Of a DNA stretch of 64,000 bases, positions 1 through 11,381 are shown piece by piece (positions within the stretch are counted from its first letter, which is position 1; each line of letters starts with the position of its first letter). The notes beneath the pieces are model-generated. The model saw only the letters and a program-made list of their open reading frames with translations, made no database searches and was not told where the DNA came from. The translations under genes were made by a program, and so were the position numbers. The DNA comes from Rutpela maculata (Eukaryota; Arthropoda; Insecta; Coleoptera; Cerambycidae). The stretch is from NCBI GenBank assembly GCA_936432065.2, contig OW386287.2, positions 72,287,804 through 72,351,803 on the forward strand. The letters are read 5' to 3'.

Positions 1-1129
1 TTAATTTTTTCAATTATTTTATTTTACCCTTTTAAATACATAATTATGTTGCTGAAAATCCAAAAATTGCTGTAAACCTTACAACTAAAAAAACAAACCA
101 TCAAGAATATTCAGTACGTGACTCTTAAAATGTTATAAAAAATAACGGACTGAAGAGATAGGTTCAGATGGGGTAAAAATGGGACAGACAGGTAGCGGGG
201 TCAATAAAACACAAGGTGATATCCAACCCAGATTGAAATAAATTGAACTTATTTTTTTATTCAAGTTTGTTTTGAACATTCAGAACTGTTTTATGTTATC
301 CAATCAGGTCCTATGCCTACTGTTAATGCGGGAAAAAATATTATTCAGTAAACTCTTTAATTCACTTTTAAAAAAATTTGAACGCACCTTAGTACTTTTT
401 TGGGGATTTATAGTTTCTCTCATCAAAAATTTGATTTTAACGAAAAAAATTAAAAAAGGGGTAAAAAAGAGACCAAGTGGGCAAACTGAAGCAGGCACAT
501 TTCAGCTTCCTAATTTAGAAGAAACTAGCCCTTCTGCAAGTCCCTTCTTGTTTAGTAAAAAATCTGAATGAATTACATATATAAAAGAAAAAACATTCCT
601 CCGTCTTATTTTTGCACTTCCATTTGTACGACGTCAATAAGAATGGGAATAAATCACGTGTTTTTCATTTGCCCTCCACTGTCTTTTTTTTGCCCCACTT
701 GAAGGGTAAAAATGAGACACAATTTATTTTTGTTTATCAATTAACGGTACTTTTTAGTAAAAAAATACATAAAAATATAGTTTTTCCTGTCATTTTTACA
801 TATGATACCAATCTTTCATTAAATATGACTGGATTGTATGCAACCCTAAAAATTGAAAATTGTCATTTTATCTCATCTTTACCCCGCCTGACACTAATAT
901 TATTTATATAAGAGAGGGGCGGCAAAATGAAACTGTGCCCGGGGCGGCAAAATACCTGGAGCCAGCCTTGTTTATAAATTAAATAGGTATTCGTTAAGGC
1001 AACTGCCACATGTTACAGGAAAATAGCGAAATTATTCCTTGGAACAAATAGCCACAATAATTTAAAGCAATGGAAAGGATTTGTTGGGATCAACAAAAAT
1101 AATGTTAAAACGGCAATCAATTTCTTTTC
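1..1129. other. AT-rich stretch without a recognisable gene
   Basis: No reading frame here has protein-like composition; the open frames are short and rich in Lys, Phe and Ile, as expected by chance in AT-rich DNA. A GGGGCGGCAAAAT motif occurs twice between about 914 and 953, next to a GGAGCCAGCC motif, and resembles old transposon ends, but I could not define an element. Confidence 0.5.
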
Positions 1130-1364
1130 ATAAAGATTAAAGCCTAATGAACAATTTTAGACATGTCTAAAAAAACTGGCTGTACTTTCAAAATGGCGTC
1201 CATGTTTATAAAAAAAATTGTAGATATTGTTTTTTTGTCATTCAACAGAAAAACTAAAAAAAAATGGAGAAAGACTTTCCGCACCAAAAAAAAGGGGATA
1301 AAATTTTCTACAATTTTATTCCTATAAGATATTTGGATAGGAGTTACCATTTTCCAGATAAACG
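1130..1364 (+). repeat. Left arm of a ~235-bp inverted repeat
   Basis: This segment is the reverse complement of 2421-2660 with roughly 80% identity by eye. Shared landmarks are AAGATTAAAGCCTAA, ACAATTTTAGACATGTC, the AATTGTAGA block and GTTACCATTTTCCAGATAAA. The arms flank a degraded coding region and may be terminal or subterminal repeats of the element that carried it. No convincing target duplication was found outside the arms. Confidence 0.75.
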
Positions 1365-1416
1365 ATTCAGCTCTTAAAATAAAATATAAAATTCAATATA
1401 AAACGTAAGTAACACC

Positions 1417-2248
1417 TCATTCGCTTTCAGATTCACTATCGCTGTCTCCCGATACATCGAATATTTCTTCCAAGTCTCCTTCCTCTATTGCTTCATTTAT
1501 GATATCGTTATCATCCTCACTTTGGTCTATTATGATTTGATTTGGAATCGTCTCCCGAAGAATTTCAATAAGCAATTGAGGCAGTATTTTAACTGCTGAA
1601 CACCAAAGAGGTTCTCCATTTTCTTGCCATCCATAATCATTCCAAGGCTTTGGAATATTGTGAATACCTTCATCGGCTAATCGCCAAATACGCGTTTGGT
1701 AAACACTCATTTTAATATGCTCGACAAGGCAAGCTCTTGATGGTGGAATCGAAGAAAAATCAACTTTAGTGTCAATTGGTAAAGACAAATCTTTGTCACC
1801 ACATTTCTGTCTAATGGAAATTAGGCGAAGCTCGTCCCACTAGCGCATTTCTTTGATCCATATATGGGACATGTAAACTCCTCTAATGATGCAACTAATT
1901 TATCATCAATATTCCAGCTGCTTCCCAATTCTTGAAATGTTCGGATATATTTGGGAGAAAGTAACATTTTTAGGGTTTCATCTTTCCTTTTCCCTTAAAG
2001 GCGCTGACTGAGTCGCATCCAGTAAATGAATGAAGGCCCAGTAATGTCGAACATTTTTGAGATCCGTACTCTTCTGCTAATGCGGATATGTTAATAAGCC
2101 TTCTTTTATTGCGAAATCCGGTATCAAAGAGTAATTTACATTTAATATTATTGGAATAAGCCAGTAGAATTCAAAAGATGTCACTATCAACACTTTTAAC
2201 CCTAATGTGTTCATAACTCATTGTTACCGTTTGCGAGATAAATATCTG
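1417..2248 (-). pseudogene. Degraded FEN/XPG-like gene of a multicopy invertebrate family
   Basis: On the minus strand a likely splice acceptor (TTTGCAG, near 2249) precedes an exon that encodes an SDIF segment, then the motif LLGLHSFTGCDS (around 2030), then FTCPIYGS, then a 123-residue open stretch (1417-1788) with IPPSRACLVEH, YQTRIWRLADE and an acidic Ser/Glu tail. I recognise this arrangement from a multicopy, mostly unnamed invertebrate protein family. The GCDS block followed by a Gly/Lys-rich turn resembles the helix-turn-helix of FEN/XPG nucleases, which is an inference. An in-frame stop after SDIF and at least two frame changes between about 1800 and 2000 show that this copy is dead. 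Its position between two inverted repeats suggests a mobile carrier. Confidence 0.55.
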
Positions 2249-2420
2249 CAAATTATAAAATTATTATTATTATTACTATTAATTTTTTTTAGTTTAATTT
2301 ATTTTTTGTTATGTTAATAATAAAAAGCTATATTATACGCCTTACAATAATTGTCACAGTTATTTCCTCTAAATGATTTACCGATATATGAATTTCCATG
2401 TTTTCTTAATTTTGGACTCA

Positions 2421-2660
2421 TTTATCTGGAAAATGGTAACTCCTATCAAAATATTGTATAGGAAAAAAATTGTAGAAGATTCTATGCATGTTGTTTTATG
2501 AAAAAAGTTTTTGTCCATCTTTTTTAGTTTTTGTGTTAAATGACAAAAACAACATTAGTAACAGTTTTTTTTAACATATGGCCGCTATTTTGAAAGTACA
2601 ACCAGTTTTTTTTGGGGGGACATGTCTAAAATTGTTCCTTAGGCTTTAATCTTCATGAAA
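2421..2660 (-). repeat. Right arm of the ~235-bp inverted repeat
   Basis: Reverse-complement partner of 1130-1364; the two arms are about 1.06 kb apart and bracket the FEN/XPG-like pseudogene. Divergence and small indels between the arms indicate an old element. Confidence 0.75.
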
Positions 2661-2814
2661 AACTTTGTCCCAAGGATCGGGGCACGTACACTAATTTTAA
2701 AGGAGTATATGTTCAGTTGCAGATGTAAAAATTTTGCTTCGCGGACAAAAACACATTTTTACGAAAAATGATCAAATGCTATAATAACTCAATTGTTCAA
2801 CAGTACAGTCTACC

Positions 2815-3180
2815 AACATTTCAAAACTATATGTCCTCCGATATAATTTTTCCATATTGAAATTGTCATGGTCTCATGGAAAGAGACTCCATGGTCAATA
2901 TGATCATCACTTAGCTCACCACTTTTTTGGAAAATAGTTTAGAAATGCACCTTTAATGACATATTGCCTCTTACCTTCTGGTAGCTAGAAAGAAGGTTCG
3001 CAAAAAAATCTCTGCAGTTTTCTTATCTTTTGTTGACCAGAAAATGAGTCGCTACAAATTTAAAGTAATTCCAAACTGATTTTTCATTATCTTCATGAAT
3101 ATCGAATTCAGAGTCCTTGGAAATTTTCCTGAATTGGGAACCCATAAATATTCCTTCCCTCCTTATCACTGATTCTGTGA
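2815..3180 (-). pseudogene. C-terminal part of a degraded multicopy invertebrate gene (second family)
   Basis: Minus-strand translation from about 3180 gives IRREGIFMGSQFRKISKD, then WNYFKFVATHFLVNKR, a stop, then GNMSLKVHF, a stop, then GELSDDH and SFHETM. The order of these blocks matches a repetitive, uncharacterised protein family that I recognise from aphids, hydra and other invertebrates. Its role is unknown; it behaves like a transposon-borne or amplified gene. At least two stops are present. The upstream half of the same protein lies at 9418-9860 on the same strand, so this gene was split by the elements at 3255-9172. Confidence 0.5.
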
Positions 3181-3254
3181 AAATTGTTTCAAATAACTAC
3201 GTCCTTTTTTGTTTATAGCCGTTACAATATTTTTCATAAGCTTCAATTATACGG

Positions 3255-3550
3255 GCACACAAAATAAAAAAAGTGGTCTTTTTCTGGTATTCCATTGGGT
3301 AACCCATATGTATTTCGACGTGGTGAACACGAATCAGGTTTCCGTTTAGCTCCATTCGCCACCATTTTTTTGTTAATCGCGAAAATAACCTAAAAAAAAA
3401 CTCATAATTTAGGATATTTTCGCGATTTACTAAAATTTGGCGGGTAGGGGAGCTAAACGGATACATGATTCGTATTCAGCATGTCGAAATACATAGGGGT
3501 TACCCAATTGAGCCCCAGAAACAAATCACTTTCACTTTTTTTGTGTGTGT
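3255..3550. mobile_element. Palindromic MITE, copy A
   Basis: A nearly self-complementary ~295-bp sequence: CACACAAAATAAAAAAAGTG at the left is mirrored by CACTTTTTTTGTGTGTG at the right, and GCTAAACGGAAACC/TTTAGCTCC blocks mirror each other around a centre near 3400 containing the ATTTTCGCGATT arm. A second copy lies at 8899-9172. An open frame on the minus strand across it is a by-product of the palindrome, not a gene. No target duplication was resolved. Confidence 0.75.
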
Positions 3551-4053
3551 AATATATTATATCCCTTAATCTGTGAACTGTGTAGTGAACAGATGTGTGA
3601 TTGTGTGCTCCGCAAAAAATCCTAAAAATAGTGGTAAAAAATACACGAAAGTTTTCAGAAAAAAAACTAGATCATAGACAAAAATTTATACAAAACACGA
3701 AGCTAAATTTAAATTAATTTGAAACAGTGAAAAAAGAGTAAATCGTGATTAAACAACAAACAATTAAAGCATCGTGTTACTGACTTTCGGAGAGTAAATT
3801 ATCGGTCGTGCTTCGAGTGGTCGAGGGCAATATAACTACAAAACACTTGATTTGCAAGGGTTTCAAGTAAAAACATCTGTGAGATAAGTGTGGTTCAGTC
3901 ATAAAATTGACCCTTAATTCCGAAAGTGCTAATGTGGTGGCAAAAGTTTATTTCTCTAATTTGGGAAGTTAGACGATTTAATATATACATTTTATATCAC
4001 AATACTCCTAAGGATTAATAGCTGCTTTTATAGTTTCGAAAATTTGGAAAAAC

Positions 4054-4994
4054 GATGGGAGAAAATGAAGTGACTAACAAAGCCATCTAAGATCTAATTC
4101 AAAACGTTCTTAAGAAAACTAATAGTATTGAAAATCAGACCGACACAAAAGCGGAAGAACTAAAACAAGAAATTCGAAATATAAATATTGAAATAAAAAA
4201 AGGCCCTAAAAACTCGTTTAATAGCAGCAGAGCAAAAATTAAAAAAATACAATTTGATAATATATGGGGCCCAAGAAAGTGCAAATAAAGTTGACGAAGC
4301 AAATTTTTTATTAAATCTATTGAATGAAAAACTCGAAGTAGACTGTCGTTTCACTGATATTAGAGATTAACACCGAATAGGACAGAAAGCACAAAATAAA
4401 ATTCGTCCCATTGTTATCGAATTTGTAAGTCAACAATAAAAATTAGAAGTACTGAATAAGGCGAAAAATTTAAAAGGTACAGGGATATTTATTTCTAAAA
4501 ATTATACGATTAAAGAGTACGAACAACAAAAAGTGCTGCGTAAAAATCTTAAACTTGCCAGGGAGAACGAATTTGAAACCCAAATAAAAAATAACACCCT
4601 TATTGTAAATGGTGAAATTTATACTTATGAGGACCTTAAGAAGCAATCCGATGAAAACCTCGATCCTGAAAGTAGGAAAGAGATAGAATCTTGTAACACA
4701 GAAACCGAAATTCGCCCTTCAAGCAGTAGAAATCATACTGATGATGAATATTTAACCAAGAAAAACTTTAAATACCTCCTAGATCAAGTAAGAAGAACCA
4801 ACGAGAAAAAGGAGCAGCCAAGAAACATATCTAACCAATCTGTATCCAGTGAAAACGCCAGCACCATCCACATCACCGAATATCCAGACAATTCAGCATC
4901 AAGGAAGAAGAAAACAAATAATTCCACGAACTATAATGCCTCAAACACTCTGAGAATAACTAGAGGTAATAAACAATCAAATCAAAACAACTAA
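4054..4994 (+). pseudogene. LINE ORF1 remnant
   Basis: An ATG at 4054 opens MGENEVTNKAI followed by a stop, then a Lys/Glu-rich stretch with coiled-coil character (NVLKKTNSIENQ, AEELKQEIRN). Frame changes follow around 4210-4500. The last 153 codons (4533-4994) are open, from VLRKNLKLAREN to a Ser/Asn-rich hydrophilic tail. By position and composition this is the nucleic-acid-binding ORF1 chaperone of the LINE. No zinc knuckle is visible. Confidence 0.6.
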
Positions 4995-5179
4995 AAATTC
5001 TTTCATATAGTATTTAAAATTGTTCCACCAAACTGAATTATTCATTATAATAAAAATCCATCTCAAAACTATTAAGGAATTCGTTTTACAGTGTCTTTGT
5101 TAATATTGTTGATTGTTGTGTGTAATATCTGTACATTAAGATCTATATTTATTAACTCAGTAAATACTTAAAGAAAACT

Positions 5180-8100
5180 ATGGATCCATATATCAGAGAA
5201 TACAATAGTAAATCCATTGAAACCTCAGTAATTAGCAACATAAAAGATTTTAATGAAATTCAAATCATGTCACAATTCAAATTTAAAATATTTCATAACA
5301 ATATTCGCAGCATTCATAAAAACTATGATGTATATTTAAGTCAGATCTCTGAAGATTTTGAAATTATAGTTCTTACTGAAACATTTCAAGTACAAGATAC
5401 AAATATGTTTAATATAAATGGCTATACTATATTGTAATATGTTGCAACCCCTTAAAAATTAAGGTTATGTTGGTTACTAAAAAGTAGGCAACAGATCGAA
5501 TGTCTGAATGTAGTGTATTTGCACCTACTCGAGAAACCTACCAGAAGTTAGTTCTGGTGACATCTGGAATTATCTAGAGAATGGTGGCGTCATCACAGAA
5601 AAATCGAGATCTGTCATTTTTAAGTATAAAAGACCGACCGCATTCTCAGCGAGTAGTTCAGAAAGTTCAGAAAGTATATAAAGTGAGGTTAAGACTTCAG
5701 AGATAAACAAAGTGATAAACATTGTGATTTTTAGTCAGTAAAGTGTATTTAAATTAGTAATAGTATTGTGAAGTATCCAGTAAATATTTAATAAAGTGTG
5801 TTAGTGGACATCTCTTTGTTATAATTTTTGGAACCCACGGAATTTGCAAGGGGTAGTTTCCTAAGGGTGGAAACACGTTACAATATTATATAATGAAGGC
5901 AACCTTAATAAAAATGATGAAGCACTAGTTTTTATTAAATCAAATTTAGAGTATAACTACGAAATTGCACACATTGGCGAAATAAAAGTGATTAAAGTAA
6001 AGGTCATAAAAAACAACAAAACAATAATAATTACTGCAATATACAGGTCACCCAGTACATACCTTAATACATTTAACGCCGATTTAATAAACTATTTAAA
6101 CGAAATGGATAAAAGTGCACATTATTGTCGGAGATATAAATATTAATATCCTGTCAGATGCCGACTATGTAGAGGAATATAAAAATATATTGAGTTCATA
6201 TGGATACATTTCATACATTAATGATTATACCCGAATGCCAATTAAGTCATGCCTGGATCATTTTTTTGTAAAAAGTACATTGCACACAGATGAAAATTAT
6301 ATAAAATCAATCATTTTGAGACAAAATATCACAGATCATTTCCCTACTATTATTTTATTTCAAACAGAGTCTGAAAGAACGGAAAAAAAAAGGCTCTGCA
6401 ACAAGAAAATTGGAATGATATATATGAACAAAATAATATAGATCTAATTACAGACACATTTGTTAATAAATTAAAAATATACATAGATAAACACACTAAC
6501 GAAATAAAAATAAAAAATAAAGATAAAAAAAGAAAAGAATGGATAACAGCAGGACTAATTAAATCTATCAATACAAAAAATGAAATGTACCAACAATTAT
6601 TGAATGAACCTAACAGCGAACTAGAAAAAAATTACAAAATTTACAAAAATAAATTAGCTTCATTAATAAAAAATACTAAGACAAACTATTATAAGTCAAT
6701 CATTAATAAAATCAAAAATTCATCAAAAATTCATTCATTCATCTATGGTCAACTGTAAACAATATCTGTCAGAAAGCAAAACCTAAACCCACGATAAATA
6801 AAATACAATTGGAGGGCGGTCAGATAATCACAGACAAAAGGAGTATAGCTAATAAAATGAATGAGCATTACAGCAACCTAGGAGAAAAATATGCAAAGAA
6901 AATTATAACACCAAAAGACTTCAACGATAATACTGAAATCTTGGACAATACCATGTATCTATATCCTACTAATAAATTTGAAATATTGGATGTAATTAAA
7001 TTTAAAAAAGCGCCAGGTCACGACAATATACGCTTAGAAACTCTTAAAGAAATTTCAGGCCAAATAGCTGACCCTCTTGTATATATAATAAATAAATGCT
7101 TTGATACAGGGTGTTTTCCAAAGTTATTAAAAATTGGAATTATTAAACCCATCCACAAAGGTGGCAACTATTTAGAAATTTTGAATTACAGGCCGGTCTC
7201 ACTTATATCCAATATTGCCAAAATTATAGAAATAATCTTGAAATGTAGGATATTAAAATTTTTAGATAAATATAAAATATTATCTGACAGACAGTACGGA
7301 TTTAGGGAAGGAAAGTCAACAGAGGACGCAATATGTAACCTGACGTCTCAAATTTACAATTCTCTAGACAAGAAAATTGCTACTCTTTGTATATTCGTGG
7401 ATTTAGCAAAAGCAAAAGAAACAGTCAGTGAGCCTAGAAAGGTAAAGTACGGAGATCCTCAGGGAACAGTTCTTGGCCCGGTACTATTTACTATTTATAT
7501 AAACAGCCTTCTATCTCTTGAGACTTCGGGTACAACACTTAGTTTTGCAGATGACACCGTAATCCTATATAAAGCAAATTCTTGGCAAGAACTTAAGCAT
7601 ATGGCAGAAAATGATTTTAAATACATCAAATCATGGTTTCAGAGTAACACACTTACTTTAAATTGTAATAAAACATATTATTTACCATTTACATCCTACG
7701 CCAATAATTTGCCAAATATGGGACCACTAAATATTGATCATGACACCAGTATACCTGAAGCTACCTCAATTAAATACCTAGGCATTATATTTGACAGAAA
7801 TTTAAGATGGGACCTACAAATCAAAAATATGATTAAAAAAAGTTTTCTTCCAAGGTTTAAATACCTCAAAGACATCTAAGACATAAAACATCTGAAAATA
7901 CTCTACTATGCGCTAGTTCAGTCACAGCTCTCATATGGCATCTTGGGTTGGGGAGGAGTAAGTAATCACTACCTAGAGAACCTAAATGTGCTGCAAAAGT
8001 GGATAATCAAAATAATATTTGGTAAAAATCTTCGCTACTCTAGTGACACTTTATTTGCGGAAACTAACATCTTGGACATAAGGCAACTATTCTGTTTAAA

Positions 8101-8257
8101 TATTATAGTAAATACATTCAAAAATAAAACCAACATAATACCAATAACACATAATTATGAAACACGACACAAACAGAATAGCTGCCATAAGCCAAGTGTG
8201 AAGGACGGAAAACTTATTTATACCTCAGCCCTAGACTACTCGACCTTATTCCATTGA
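5180..8257 (+). pseudogene. LINE ORF2: endonuclease-reverse transcriptase, disrupted
   Basis: The endonuclease begins at the ATG at 5180 with NNIRSIHKN and IIVLTET, is cut at 5433 by a solo LTR, and resumes after 5883 with IYRSPS, VGDIN and a DHF block near 6325. The linker changes frame near 6385 and 6735. The reverse transcriptase (6809-7879) carries NYRPVSL, PQGTVLGP and the catalytic FADD motif. About 45 residues expected between LAKA and the PQGTVLGP block are missing, an internal deletion near 7410. An in-frame TAA at 7877 is followed by a thumb/C-terminal region (7880-8257) with SYGILGWGG and HNYETRHK. It would copy LINE RNA by target-primed reverse transcription if intact; it is not. 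Confidence 0.8.
5433..5882 (+). mobile_element. Solo LTR of the gypsy-2 family
   Basis: This 450-bp unit matches the LTRs at 27394-27850 and 33379-33835. It starts TGTAATATG and ends ACGTTACA, giving the TGTAA/TTACA inverted ends. It is flanked on both sides by ATAT (5429-5432 and 5883-5886), a 4-bp target duplication, so it arose by LTR-LTR recombination of a full insertion. It lacks about 16 bp present in the other copies near its 5' end. It interrupts the LINE endonuclease. Confidence 0.93.
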
Positions 8258-8824
8258 AAATTAAACATATAAAGAGTTTAAATTTGTTCATGATAAAATT
8301 AACACAATGGATAACACACACACCCCGGCATGTTTTTCATGATATCGTGAATCAAAAAAATTCTTATAAAAGTTCTACTCATGGAACTTAAGCATTTTTA
8401 TGACTTAATCACCTGACTTGACTCCTTACTGTTGACATATTTAACTGATTATAGACAAAATGATTTTATCCATCTATATTGATCCATAGTTCACTTAGAA
8501 GTATATCTTCATTTATAAGTTTCTTTTGTTTATACAAATTATTCCCATTATTCAAATTATATATTTAAATTATGTATTGTTATGTACTCAAACTATGTAT
8601 TATTATATATTATATATTTAAACTATTATTACATATTCAAATTAATATTCAAACAATTTTTCAAATTATGATTTTACAAATTGTTCTACCGCACAAGTAG
8701 ATGTATGTATCTACTTCAGTGATATCTCTTTTGTATATTTACCGTATCTATTTACTTATGTACTATCTATCTCTTTGTAATTATTTTTTTGGTAAATAAA
8801 CATTATTATTATTATATATTATAT

Positions 8825-8898
8825 GTAAATATGTGATATATTTGCATACGCGATTTTCTAGAAAATGGTGGAGGATCCGGGGATATTTATATATTACA
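8825..8898. other. Short spacer between LINE tail and MITE copy B
   Basis: AT-rich sequence with TATAT runs. Nothing further was recognised. Confidence 0.4.
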
Positions 8899-9172
8899 CA
8901 GACACACACAAAAAAAGTCTTTTTCAGGGACTCCATTGGGCAACATTTCGACATACTGAATACGAATTAGGTATCCGTTTAGCTCCAATACCCACCAATT
9001 TTTAGTAAATCGCGAAGATAACCTAAATTATGAGGTTTTTTTAGGTAATTTTCGCGATTTACAAAAAAATGGTGGCCAATGAAGCTAAACGAACACCTGA
9101 CTCGTGTTCAGCATTTCGAAATACATATGGAGTACCAGAAAAAGACCACTTTTTTTATTTTGTGTGCTTGTG
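8899..9172. mobile_element. Palindromic MITE, copy B
   Basis: Second copy of the foldback unit at 3255-3550, about 85% alike by eye: ACACACACAAAAAAAGTC at the left, TTTTTTTATTTTGTGTG at the right, centre at the AATTTTCGCGATT arm near 9050. The two copies flank the LINE. Confidence 0.75.
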
Positions 9173-9417
9173 TTATATGTGGAATGGTGGCAATACGATC
9201 TTCTGTGGAACAACTAATGAAATACTAGTAACATCTTCGTTCCTGGTTTCAAAATCAGTCCCGGCAGCCATTTTTTACTTTTGTAGTGCTGTAATTGTGC
9301 ATGACCGTCCCACTCGCAAAGAAAACAGCAGTATCTTGATATCCTTTCTGCATACAAAATAAAAAAGGAAGGAAGTTACAAATCTTCTACGTATTCATAC
9401 TTTTTATATTGTATAGT

Positions 9418-9860
9418 TTACAACGATAAATTCATGCTACTGTAACTTTTCTTCATGTGGACAGCATGGCCGATTAGAATTGTTGACAGTTGGCAGAGTT
9501 TTGAGGCATCTATAAAAAGTGTTCTGCCACTAGGATGATGAAGACTGTTTAAGACACTCATTAAACCGTCAATGCCCCTGTAGACTACCAAATTATTTTC
9601 CATAAAAAAAAAAGATGATAGGTCTGATGACTTGGATACAAGGAAACGTTGGCATTTTGTTGGAGTAAATTCCACTGCTGCAACCGAATGGCAGAAGCTT
9701 GGATTTTTTCTTGGACAGGTCCAGATCCAAGTTCAGACCGCTTATGAAATCACATACTTTGCTTTAATTAATTTTTTTGTGGTCTCACCCGGACACTTCG
9801 GGAAAAAAATGAGATCTTGTGGGGTTACATTATTACATGACTTTTTATCGGCAAATCAAA
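9418..9860 (-). pseudogene. N-terminal part of the second multicopy invertebrate gene
   Basis: The minus strand reads SDLNLDLDLSKKKSKLLPF, changes frame to QWNLLQQNANVSLY, and changes again to an open stretch (9418-9675) with SSFFFMENNLVVYRG, SGRTLFIDASK and GHAVHMKKSY. These blocks are, in order, the upstream half of the same uncharacterised family whose downstream half is at 2815-3180. About 200 residues between the halves are absent; in their place are the LINE and the two palindromic MITEs. Function is unknown. The frame changes show decay. Confidence 0.5.
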
Positions 9861-9955
9861 AATAAGAAAATTTACAAGAGTGTAAACACATTGTAAATAT
9901 TTGTTAGGCAGAATGTTTAGAAAATGAGAAGAATTAAACAACAGAGAGTTAAGGG

Positions 9956-10520
9956 CCCAGGCAGCTGACTGCGCCATTTCGACGTAATTTTTTAGATAAC
10001 ATTGGTCGACGACGTTCAAGTGACGAAAAAATTACATCTCAGAACGTCATATTTTTGACGAAATTATGACGTCATTTTGAGATTGTCGATTTGACGCATT
10101 GGTGGCGTAATTTTCTTCAATTTTAAACGGGTTTACATATTATACCACGTAGTTTGCTGCCGAAATTATTTCTAGATGGTGCCACATATAAACCATTGAC
10201 AATAATCACTCTTCAATCGTATATTGTAATGAATTTCAGGAAACATCGACTAATTTGGATGGTTCTTATAACGGTCAGATTAAAAATCATTATTCTGTGG
10301 CAGGGCCGAGACTGCATAAAAACCAGTGGGTGCTTAATCTAATAATTGTCCATTCTACATGGCGGCTCATCCTGAAGATACATTAATGTCACAAAATGAC
10401 GTCTCTAAGCTGTGACATAATCACATCATATTTATGTCATTGTTACGTCATTCCAGAGGTCAAAATGATGTCTCGAGTGACCAAAAATGACGTCAAAATG
10501 ACGTCAGTCTGCTGCCTGGG
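9956..10520. mobile_element. Unclassified TIR element with CCCAGGCAGC ends
   Basis: The left end CCCAGGCAGCTGACTG is mirrored by CAGTCTGCTGCCTGGG at the right. GG lies directly outside both ends, a possible 2-bp target duplication. Subterminal regions are rich in TGACGTCA-like motifs on both strands. It has no coding capacity. Its interior is homologous to 23135-23900, and its ends resemble those at 24147/37248 and 47547/51700. Confidence 0.65.
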
Positions 10521-11350
10521 GGTCTACACAAAATCCAATTTGTTGGATATGTTCTGAAGATTGCCGTATCAACTCGTAAGAGTCAGCTAATCTCTAAATA
10601 TACCGAGATGGACGGCTCCAGCAAGTTGGATCGTGTATAGACTTCTTTACACTAGCAACAAGAGATGTGGAGGTGCCACAGGGTAAGGCGAGTCGTCGAA
10701 AAGCTTGCCGACAAAGCAGCCAAAGCCGATAAAAGCGATGTCAACAATGGCTACCGCTACTCTCCTCGTTCCTTCATTCTATTATATACACTAATAGCAC
10801 ACGATATCCGCCGGACGTCCGCTTTATGTCCATTTAATGTACTGATGTCCATGGACATAAATTGGACGACCACCAGACGTCTATCATCGGATTTACGTTG
10901 TCCTCTGAATATTCATTTTATATACGGGAAGTATGTATATTTTATGTCCATATAGGGACAGGATATGGACGTCCATTTCGTGTCCGTTGATTTAAGACGT
11001 CATAATTCTGATGTCATAACGTATTATGTGTTGCGTATTACCCAACAAAAACAAAAAAAATGTTAACAAAACTGTTTTTTCAATTTTACAACGTTTTTGT
11101 TCAATATTAATCTTTTTTGTAAATTATTAATGATATTATTTGATACCAAACATTTATTAAACATCCAAATACTTTCTACATTTTGAAATAAATAGCTATA
11201 TTAGTCTAAGATCCGTCAGCTTATTTGTGCAGGTATTGAATTCTTTTAATAAAATTAGATTAAAATGAAAGATTAGTGATAACAATGCTAAGCAAAATTT
11301 AGCCGTTGCCTACTTCCAACTACACAGTCTTTAAATAACTAATAGTACAC
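10521..11350. other. Gene-free stretch with repeated GGACGTCC/TGTCC half-sites
   Basis: Between about 10800 and 10990 the motifs GGACGTCC, ATGTCC and GGACAT recur on both strands. Similar motifs reappear at 22790-22850, on the far side of the nested LINE, so both may belong to one older host element of the nest. No gene was recognised. Confidence 0.35.
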
Positions 11351-11358
11351 AAGTTCAG

Positions 11359-11381
11359 TGGCCGAGTGGGTTAAAGTATTG
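11359..11381 (+). repeat. tRNA-derived SINE head, left piece (A box)
   Basis: TGGCCGAGTGGGTTAAAG is a good RNA polymerase III A box of tRNA type. The matching B box is at 22677-22687, beyond the LINE. Removing the LINE (11382-22645) and one copy of the GTATTG duplication puts the two boxes about 48 bp apart, the spacing expected inside a tRNA-like promoter. Confidence 0.65.

Larger units (their letters stand above)
3551..8824 (+). mobile_element. CR1-like non-LTR retrotransposon (LINE), degraded, with a solo LTR inside
   Basis: A two-ORF LINE: ORF1 remnant (4054-4994), ORF2 with AP-endonuclease and reverse transcriptase (5180-8257), a 3' UTR, and a tail of AATAAACATTATTATTATT at 8795-8824, the simple-repeat end typical of CR1/L2-group elements. 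The 5' limit is uncertain; non-coding leader sequence begins somewhere after the palindromic MITE at 3550. A Ty3/gypsy solo LTR occupies 5433-5882. Stops, frame changes and an internal RT deletion make it inactive. Confidence 0.8.

Noticed and set aside
3197..3466. 89-codon minus-strand frame
   Set aside because: It spans the palindromic MITE; the same sequence recurs at 8899-9172 as a non-coding foldback.
10154..10342. 62-codon plus-strand frame
   Set aside because: It lies inside the non-coding CCCAGGCAGC element, and the homologous segment at 23260-23640 does not keep it open.
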